Positions 56,453 to 64,000 of a DNA stretch of 64,000 nt are shown in pieces. A program made the translations under genes and the position numbers. The stretch's first letter is position 1. Each line of letters starts with the position of its first letter. Origin of the DNA: Acinetobacter gerneri DSM 14967 = CIP 107464 = MTCC 9824 (GTDB taxonomy: Bacteria; Pseudomonadota; Gammaproteobacteria; Pseudomonadales; Moraxellaceae); the NCBI RefSeq assembly GCF_000368565.1, contig NZ_KB849533.1, forward strand, positions 228,827-292,826, in the 5' to 3' direction. The notes beneath the pieces were generated by a model. That model made no database searches. It had not been told where the DNA came from and saw only the letters and a program-made list of their open reading frames with translations.

Positions 56453-56552
56453 ATTTTTGATTCTTGTTATATGTGCAATGACGCTAACTGCATGTAATTC
56501 GATGGATGTACGTCCTACCGTCGGTGTTAGTATGGGTGCACCAATTAAATAA
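56445..56552 (+). CDS. very small lipoprotein
   Basis: The 35-residue reading frame begins MNKFLILVICAMTLTAC, a clear lipoprotein signal with lipobox LTAC, and continues NSMDVRPTVGVSMGAPIK. The start overlaps the stop of the preceding gene by 8 bp, the same overlap length as in the pair before it. A terminator follows at once. The mature peptide of 19 residues is unusual but similar tiny lipoproteins exist in Gammaproteobacteria. Confidence 0.72.
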   Translation: MNKFLILVICAMTLTACNSMDVRPTVGVSMGAPIK

Positions 56553-56577
56553 AAAACAGCGCGTTTGCGCTGTTTGC
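56552..56577 (+). terminator. terminator after the small lipoprotein
   Basis: AAACAGCGC / GCGCTGTTT with a four-base loop begins directly after the stop codon. Confidence 0.75.
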
Positions 56578-56659
56578 CCTCTATTTTTATGCTATCTTTC
56601 CCCTCATAAATATAATTTTACTTTTTTATTTTTGTTCTATATTTTTTTTGGGGAATCCT

Positions 56660-57811
56660 ATGAAATTGATCAAGGGCGCACTTTGCTTTGCGCTTTCAAG
56701 CATCTTAATCGCTTGTGGTGGTGGGAGTAGCGGATATTATGATGAATACAATTCAACTGAAAATCATAATGACAATAGCCAACTCATTGCAGCAGAAACT
56801 TTACTTAATACTTTAAAAATTGAAGGGCGCTATTTATTTGGTCACTATGATCCAAATGATGCGAGTATCGCAAAAGGCTATATTGATCATGCATTAGATA
56901 CATTTGCGCAAGGACCATTACAACTTGCTATAGATGCAAAAAAGCTTTTTGATCAAGATCGTTCCAAATTTTCCTATAGCGCAAAATGTATGACTGAAGG
57001 GTATTATTCTAATAGTGGTTGTTACATACTAACAAATGATCAGATCCAAACTGCATTACACCAACTTTATCCTGAAAAATATAGCGATTGGAAATTTGGC
57101 ATCGATGAAACTGACTTGAAAAATCTGAAACTTGACCAAGATCAAATCAAGGCATTTACTGGTGAAGCGATCATATTCATTTTTGATAATCAAAATAAAG
57201 ATAAACAATTTAATGATATTTGGGTTACAGGCGTCTTCTCCTATCCATACCAACAATCTTGGGGATTAACACAATCACAGCAACAGCGTATCGTTTCAAT
57301 GAATGATGAAGATAGCGTTTATAAAGTCACTGTAAACTATTCAGATAAAGAATCTATTACACACGGTGCATTAAGTGTATATAAAGACCCAACCTCATTA
57401 GATGGTGAATTTTATGTGCTACAAAACAACTCATCATTTAGTGTATTAACCAATGACAATCCAAACACACCTGAAGTCGAAATAGTTAATTTCACAATAA
57501 ATTCGATGCCTGGCAATACTATTTCAAGTTATCGAAAACTGAATAATGACAATCAAATTTTAAATTTAGCAAGTGTTTCGAGCATCGCAGGTCAACGCAT
57601 CGAAAATGAAACGCCAAGTAATAATACGCAAAGTTTTACAGGCAGTATTCACTTAGAAGGAAATAATATTTTCACTTTCAAACAAGCTACAAATGGCAGT
57701 ATTTTAAAGTTTAAGCATGTATTAAATGGTACAACTTTTGAAGGTCAATCACTTAATCACAATGGTACGATTCAAACGACCTTGACTTCACCAAGCGGAC
57801 TCACTTATTAA
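56660..57811 (+). CDS. large hypothetical lipoprotein
   Basis: This 383-residue lipoprotein has signal ALSSILIAC and a glycine-rich tether (GGGSSGYYDEY). The mature part is mostly beta-strand-forming in its C-terminal half, with Asn/Ser-rich repeats. One Cys pair (CMTEGYYSNSGCY) is present near residue 120. No family is recognised; it may be a surface-exposed or outer-membrane lipoprotein. GGGGAA precedes the ATG. Confidence 0.75.
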   Translation: MKLIKGALCFALSSILIACGGGSSGYYDEYNSTENHNDNSQLIAAETLLNTLKIEGRYLFGHYDPNDASIAKGYIDHALDTFAQGPLQLAIDAKKLFDQDRSKFSYSAKCMTEGYYSNSGCYILTNDQIQTALHQLYPEKYSDWKFGIDETDLKNLKLDQDQIKAFTGEAIIFIFDNQNKDKQFNDIWVTGVFSYPYQQSWGLTQSQQQRIVSMNDEDSVYKVTVNYSDKESITHGALSVYKDPTSLDGEFYVLQNNSSFSVLTNDNPNTPEVEIVNFTINSMPGNTISSYRKLNNDNQILNLASVSSIAGQRIENETPSNNTQSFTGSIHLEGNNIFTFKQATNGSILKFKHVLNGTTFEGQSLNHNGTIQTTLTSPSGLTY

Positions 57812-57826
57812 TGTAACCATTTGCAA

Positions 57827-57856
57827 TAAAGCCCCATTCCACTGGGGCTTTTTTAT
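57827..57856 (+). terminator. terminator of the large lipoprotein gene
   Basis: AAAGCCCCA / TGGGGCTTT is followed by a T-run. Confidence 0.88.
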
Positions 57857-57891
57857 ATATTAGGCTTTAATCATCGCTAAAAAGATTGCTT

Positions 57892-59277
57892 ATGTACGAC
57901 ATTATCATCATTGGTGCAGGAACTGCCGGTATAAGTGCTTATAAAGAAGCTATACGCCATACGCAAAATATTTTAGTTATCAATCAAGGACCTTGGGACA
58001 CGACCTGCGCACGAGTCGGTTGCATGCCAAGTAAAGTTTTGATATCTACTGCAAATCGAATGCATGACATCCTATATGCAGATGAAGTTGCTCTCAATGT
58101 CAAAGCAGATATAGACCGATCACAAGTCATGCAACATGTACGACGTTTGCGAGATCGCTTTACAGCTGCCACATTAAGAGATGTAGAAAGTTGGGATCCT
58201 CAGCATAAAATTTCAGGTACAGCTGTATTTATTAATGAAAATACCGTCGAAGTCGATGGGCAACATTACCAAGCCAAAGCATTTATTATTGCGGTTGGTT
58301 CTACTCCAAATATTGAAATAGAATTGAAAAATAAACTTGCAGAGCGCTTAATCACATCAGATCAAGTTTTTGAACTTGAACAACTCCCTCGCTCTTTGGC
58401 AGTGATAGGGAGTGGTGTAATCGCGATTGAGTTAGCACAAGCATTCCAGCGTTTAGGCGTAAAAACAACAGTTTTTGCAAGAAGTGCAAAAGTAGGCGTT
58501 TTAACAAGCCCAAATCTGCAAAAGATTGCTCAACAAGAAATATCAAAAGAATTAGACATTAAATTTGGCTATTTGCCAGAGAGCTTTGAATTAATTGGTG
58601 ATGAAGTTCAAATCACTTATGACAAAGAAAATCCTCAAACCCTCAATGTTGATTATGTATTAACTGCGATTGGTCGAAAAAGTAATCTCAGCAGCTTAAA
58701 ATTGGAAAATATTCATCCAGATTATAAAGATACAAAACAACTGGATATCGATGCCAATAGTAAACAACTAGGGAAATATCCTATTTTCATTGTTGGGGAT
58801 GCTTATACCTCAACGCCATTGCAACACGAAGCTGCGATCGAAGGAAAACTCGCAGTAAAAAACTGTCTCAATTATCCAAAGATTGAAAATATCAAAACAC
58901 TCACTCCGCTTGGCATTGTATTTAGCTCACCAGAAATGGCTATATCTGGGCAAAATTATGCAGTATTAGTAAAACAAGGCATTGAATTTGTTACAGGTAC
59001 AGTTTCTTATGAAAAGCAAGGACGGGCAATAGTACTCGGTAAAAATCAAGGTGCAGTCGAAGTTTATGTAGAAAAGTCTACACGACGATTATTGGGTGCT
59101 GAGCTTTTAGTCGAATCCGCTGAACACATGGCGCATCTTTTATCATGGATTATTTCTCAGCAACTTAGTATTGATGAAATCTTAGAAATGCCATTTTATC
59201 ACCCAACTCTCGAAGAAGGCTTAAGAACGGCATTAAAACATGCACGACGTCAGCTAGCAGCGAACTCGAATGGATAA
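57892..59277 (+). CDS. dihydrolipoyl dehydrogenase-like flavoprotein
   Basis: This 461-residue FAD-dependent pyridine nucleotide-disulfide oxidoreductase has FAD motif YDIIIIGAGTAGISAYKEA at the N-terminus. The redox-active disulfide is in TTCARVGCMPSK, the NAD motif is LAVIGSGVIAIELAQAF, and the catalytic base region is FYHPTLEEG. It is most like Lpd/E3 but no dehydrogenase-complex genes are near. The start is MYDIII. The GacA-like box begins at the base after its stop codon. Confidence 0.88.
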   Translation: MYDIIIIGAGTAGISAYKEAIRHTQNILVINQGPWDTTCARVGCMPSKVLISTANRMHDILYADEVALNVKADIDRSQVMQHVRRLRDRFTAATLRDVESWDPQHKISGTAVFINENTVEVDGQHYQAKAFIIAVGSTPNIEIELKNKLAERLITSDQVFELEQLPRSLAVIGSGVIAIELAQAFQRLGVKTTVFARSAKVGVLTSPNLQKIAQQEISKELDIKFGYLPESFELIGDEVQITYDKENPQTLNVDYVLTAIGRKSNLSSLKLENIHPDYKDTKQLDIDANSKQLGKYPIFIVGDAYTSTPLQHEAAIEGKLAVKNCLNYPKIENIKTLTPLGIVFSSPEMAISGQNYAVLVKQGIEFVTGTVSYEKQGRAIVLGKNQGAVEVYVEKSTRRLLGAELLVESAEHMAHLLSWIISQQLSIDEILEMPFYHPTLEEGLRTALKHARRQLAANSNG

Positions 59278-59295
59278 TGTAAGCTATATCGCACA
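59278..59295. promoter_or_regulatory. GacA-like box (one half perfect)
   Basis: TGTAAG-N6-CGCACA has a perfect left half and four of six matches in the right half of the GacA consensus. It begins at the base after the flavoprotein stop codon and lies about 65 bases upstream of the predicted RNA start. Confidence 0.5.
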
Positions 59296-59351
59296 TTGAA
59301 TGTCGTATTTGCCAGCTAGTCACTGAGCTGAAAAATACCTAAGATATAAAC

Positions 59352-59487
59352 ATCAGGAAACAGGAAGTTTCCCAGACATAAAACAATAATTCAACGTCTG
59401 AGCACCAGGAAAGTGAGATTCGACATGGAGTCAAATCTACGAACCAATACGAAGAAGCCCTATCAGGATGATGGGGCTTTCTTTTTA
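59352..59487 (+). ncRNA. second candidate RsmX/Y/Z (CsrB-type) regulatory RNA
   Basis: A transcript of about 136 bases is predicted, with a -10-like TAAGAT or TATAAA at 59340-59350. It has five GGA motifs. Four lie in loops: GGAAAC-AGGAA-GTTTCC (59356-59372), CAC-CAGGAAA-GTG (59403-59415), GATTcGAC-ATGGA-GTCaAATC (59417-59437) and the terminator loop. The fifth is in the stem of the first hairpin. CAGAC / GTCTG (59373-59400) forms another stem. No real reading frame is present. This is the classic form of CsrA/RsmA-binding RNAs. Confidence 0.72.
59455..59487 (+). terminator. terminator of the second Rsm-type RNA
   Basis: AAGCCC / GGGCTT with a loop containing AGGATG is followed by CTTTTT. 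It stops just before the end of the convergent ATPase gene and may serve both. Confidence 0.8.
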
Positions 59488-59489
59488 TT

Positions 59490-60224
59490 TCAATCTAAAT
59501 ATTCATCATCTAATAATTGCGTAATTCTCTTTTCATGATGATTTAAAAAATCCTTTGTTATTCTAAAATGATCTGTGTCTTCATATTGGATTTGACGTAT
59601 TCCAGTATCAGTAAATTGATAAATTACAGCATGAGGATATGCCAATAAAATTGGAGAATGTGTTGCAATTATAAACTGTGATCCAGCTTGACATAATTGA
59701 TGTATAACTGAGATCGCGGACATTTGTAATGTTGGCGACAAGGCAGCTTCAGGTTCATCCATTAAATATAAGCCTTGTCCCTGTAACTTATTCGTTAAAA
59801 CCTTAAAGAAAGCTTCACCATGCGAACGTTTGTGAATATCACCACCATATTGAACGGTATATGCAAGTTCGTTCATATAAGTTCCGACATTGTAAAAACT
59901 TTCTGCTCTCAAAAAATAATAATCTTTGGGTTTCTTATAACTTTTAATCAATCTTAGCGCTTGGTGTAATTCAGAACTGGTATTTGCAGAATTTAATACA
60001 ACATTTAATGTTCCACCCTCTTCAGAAAAACCAAGCGCTAAGGCAAGAGATTCTAAAACTGTGGATTTACCAGAACCATTTTCACCAACAAAAAAAGTAA
60101 CATCTGCATGAAAATCAATCTGTTCTATATCATTAACAGCAGCGATGTTAAATGGATAAATTGACCAATCCCACTGATCAGGCTGTTTGATTTGTACAGC
60201 TCGAAGATAAGGTTTAGCTTGCAT
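59490..60224 (-). CDS. AAA family ATPase (RecF/SMC-like, ABC class)
   Basis: This 244-residue protein has Walker A at FFVGENGSGKSTVLESLAL near residue 46. Walker B and D-loop are at LYLMDEPEAALSP, and the H-loop is in QFIIATHSPILLAYP. There is no separate nuclease domain as in OLD proteins. The fold is of the ABC ATPase class related to RecF and to stand-alone ATPases of unknown role. The start is the ATG at 60224. Confidence 0.87.
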   Translation of the reverse strand: MQAKPYLRAVQIKQPDQWDWSIYPFNIAAVNDIEQIDFHADVTFFVGENGSGKSTVLESLALALGFSEEGGTLNVVLNSANTSSELHQALRLIKSYKKPKDYYFLRAESFYNVGTYMNELAYTVQYGGDIHKRSHGEAFFKVLTNKLQGQGLYLMDEPEAALSPTLQMSAISVIHQLCQAGSQFIIATHSPILLAYPHAVIYQFTDTGIRQIQYEDTDHFRITKDFLNHHEKRITQLLDDEYLD

Positions 60225-60357
60225 CAGCAATCGCCATTATGATGAGATTTTAAATAGGCTAGCTTTAAAATATGTATAAAGAAATACTAAATGCTTTTTT
60301 TACGACCTATTTTGTCGCATAGAACGCTTATTATTGAATCTAATCGTTATTTTTAGG

Positions 60358-60394
60358 CAAAAAAAAATCCCCCATCTATTTAGATGAGGGATTT
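60358..60394 (-). terminator. terminator of the rRNA operon
   Basis: AAATCCCCCATCTA / TAGATGAGGGATTT (one mismatch) with an adjacent A-run (T on the minus strand) lies 10 bp past the 5S gene. Confidence 0.88.
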
Positions 60395-60403
60395 AGAATA
60401 ATG

Positions 60404-60518
60404 AGCTGGCGATGACTTACTCTCACATGGGTAACCCCACACTACCATCAGCGCGAAGAGGTTTCACTTCTGAGTTCGGGAAGGGATCAGGTGGTTCACT
60501 CTTGCTATTGTCGCCAGC
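60404..60518 (-). rRNA. rrf: 5S ribosomal RNA
   Basis: About 115 bases begin GCTGGCGACAATAGCAAGAG on the minus strand and end with the complementary CATCGCCAGCT. Conserved internal parts such as CCGAACTCAGAAGTGAAAC and GATGGTAGTGTGGGG identify 5S rRNA. Confidence 0.96.
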
Positions 60519-60679
60519 ACAACTGTTATGGTTACTCGCTTAGGTCTTACTGTTTGCCTACGCTTTTGCCAAATGAGTTTAACAGAAGGCTGTTTAAGTC
60601 TGAATTTTAAGTTTTAGCATTAACTAAATCAAGCATTTTGCATTGAATTTATTGAAACATACAACTGTTTGGGTGTTGT
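60519..60679 (-). other. 23S-5S spacer
   Basis: About 160 bases between the 23S and 5S genes contain no tRNA. The part next to 23S can pair with the sequence upstream of the 23S start (both include TTGACTATACAAC-like segments), giving the processing stalk. Confidence 0.7.
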
Positions 60680-63570
<2,891 letters not shown>

Positions 63571-63962
63571 ATACAACCCCAAACAGTCGTTTACATTCTA
63601 CAAGTGAATGTCAACGTGCAAACTTAATTGCTACAGCTTGTTGTCCTGTGAACTTAATCACCGTACAGCTTCAATTTAATTCATATACCAAAACGCTTGA
63701 TTCAGTTAATTTGCTAGTTCTCAATTTCACCAAACAGTAACAATTGATTGCTACCTTCTAGTAAAATCAAGTTTGAACAATTTATTTCAGACTCAAATTT
63801 GCCAATCTGTTAATGATTTCTCTTGCCTTCGTCAGGTCAAGAAACTGTGATAAATCACAGAAGTTAACAAGATGCGTATAATACGCCAATCTCTCATTAA
63901 TTTCTATAATCTATATACTTAATCGCTTGTTTTTTAACATATTCGTCAATGTTGCAAATATG
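63571..63962 (-). other. 16S-23S spacer between tRNA-Ala and 23S
   Basis: This ~390-base spacer has no second gene. A boxA-like element (minus-strand TCATTAACAGATTGGC, about 63801-63816) resembles the rRNA antitermination boxA core. The end near 23S pairs with the downstream flank to form the RNase III stalk. Confidence 0.6.
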
Positions 63963-64000
63963 TGGTGGAGACTAGGAGAGTCGAACTCCTGACCTCCTGC
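63963..64000 (-). tRNA. tRNA-Ala, 3' part only
   Basis: On the minus strand the window edge cuts a tRNA just past its anticodon. The sequence GCAGGAGGTCAGGAGTTCGA, then CTCTCCTAGTCTCCACCA, has the T-loop TTCGACT and encoded CCA. It matches the 3' half of tRNA-Ala of a 16S-23S spacer. The anticodon itself is outside the window. Confidence 0.8.

Overview
The window looks like chromosomal DNA of an Acinetobacter species. It is AT-rich, and it carries a urease cluster with a GNAT gene between ureB and ureC, a Csu-type (archaic) chaperone-usher pilus cluster, the asd-fimV-truA and leuCD-leuB neighbourhoods, and a minus-strand 5S-23S-tRNA-Ala arrangement. Species-level placement is not possible by eye.

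Layout. 1-708: two facing terminators and what looks like a decayed gene. 709-10585 (minus): urease cluster ureD-ureA-ureB-ureC-ureE-ureF-ureG-ureJ, interrupted by a Sel1-repeat gene, a GNAT acetyltransferase, two secreted proteins of unknown function and a histidine phosphatase. A candidate sigma-54 promoter lies just upstream of ureD. 10670-15939: membrane acyltransferase, macro-domain protein, an LpxL-type lipid A acyltransferase with a glycosyltransferase, and two hypotheticals. 16078-16933: a complete IS5-family element. 17339-18046: HAD phosphatase. 18620-23855: pilus cluster (pilin, chaperone, usher, tip), with the usher broken by an in-frame TAA and a second pilin gene on the opposite strand. 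23856-25154: long AT-rich gap. 25155-32809: small membrane protein, endonuclease/exonuclease/phosphatase protein, asd, a two-gene FimV, asparaginase and truA. 33103-46859: AraC regulator, infA, leuC-leuD-lipoprotein-leuB, LysR regulator, DUF2628 pair, HAD phosphatase, rppH, ptsP and a small basic protein. 47055-59277: PHP nuclease, yciB, yciI, mnmC, rhodanese, yajQ, thioesterases, trxC, hydrolase, tandem DUF442 phosphatases with a tiny lipoprotein, a large lipoprotein and an Lpd-like flavoprotein. 59490-60224: AAA ATPase. 60404-64000 (minus): 5S rRNA, 23S rRNA, spacer and the 3' part of tRNA-Ala.

The most striking signal is in intergenic DNA. Two unannotated stretches (minus strand about 25863-25674, and plus strand about 59352-59487) have the layout of GacA-activated RsmX/Y/Z (CsrB-type) regulatory RNAs. 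The first has a perfect GacA box (TGTAAG-N6-CTTACA) upstream. The second has a box with one perfect half-site directly after a stop codon. Each has a sigma-70-like -10 with a poor -35, repeated GGA motifs often placed in hairpin loops, and a rho-independent terminator whose loop also carries GGA. They would be expected to sequester CsrA/RsmA under GacS/GacA control. Whether they are already described for this genus cannot be judged from the sequence.

Other points of interest are the nonsense-interrupted usher, FimV divided at the coiled-coil/membrane boundary, genes lodged inside the urease cluster, and two small genes (46683-46859 and 56445-56552) that length cut-offs would miss.
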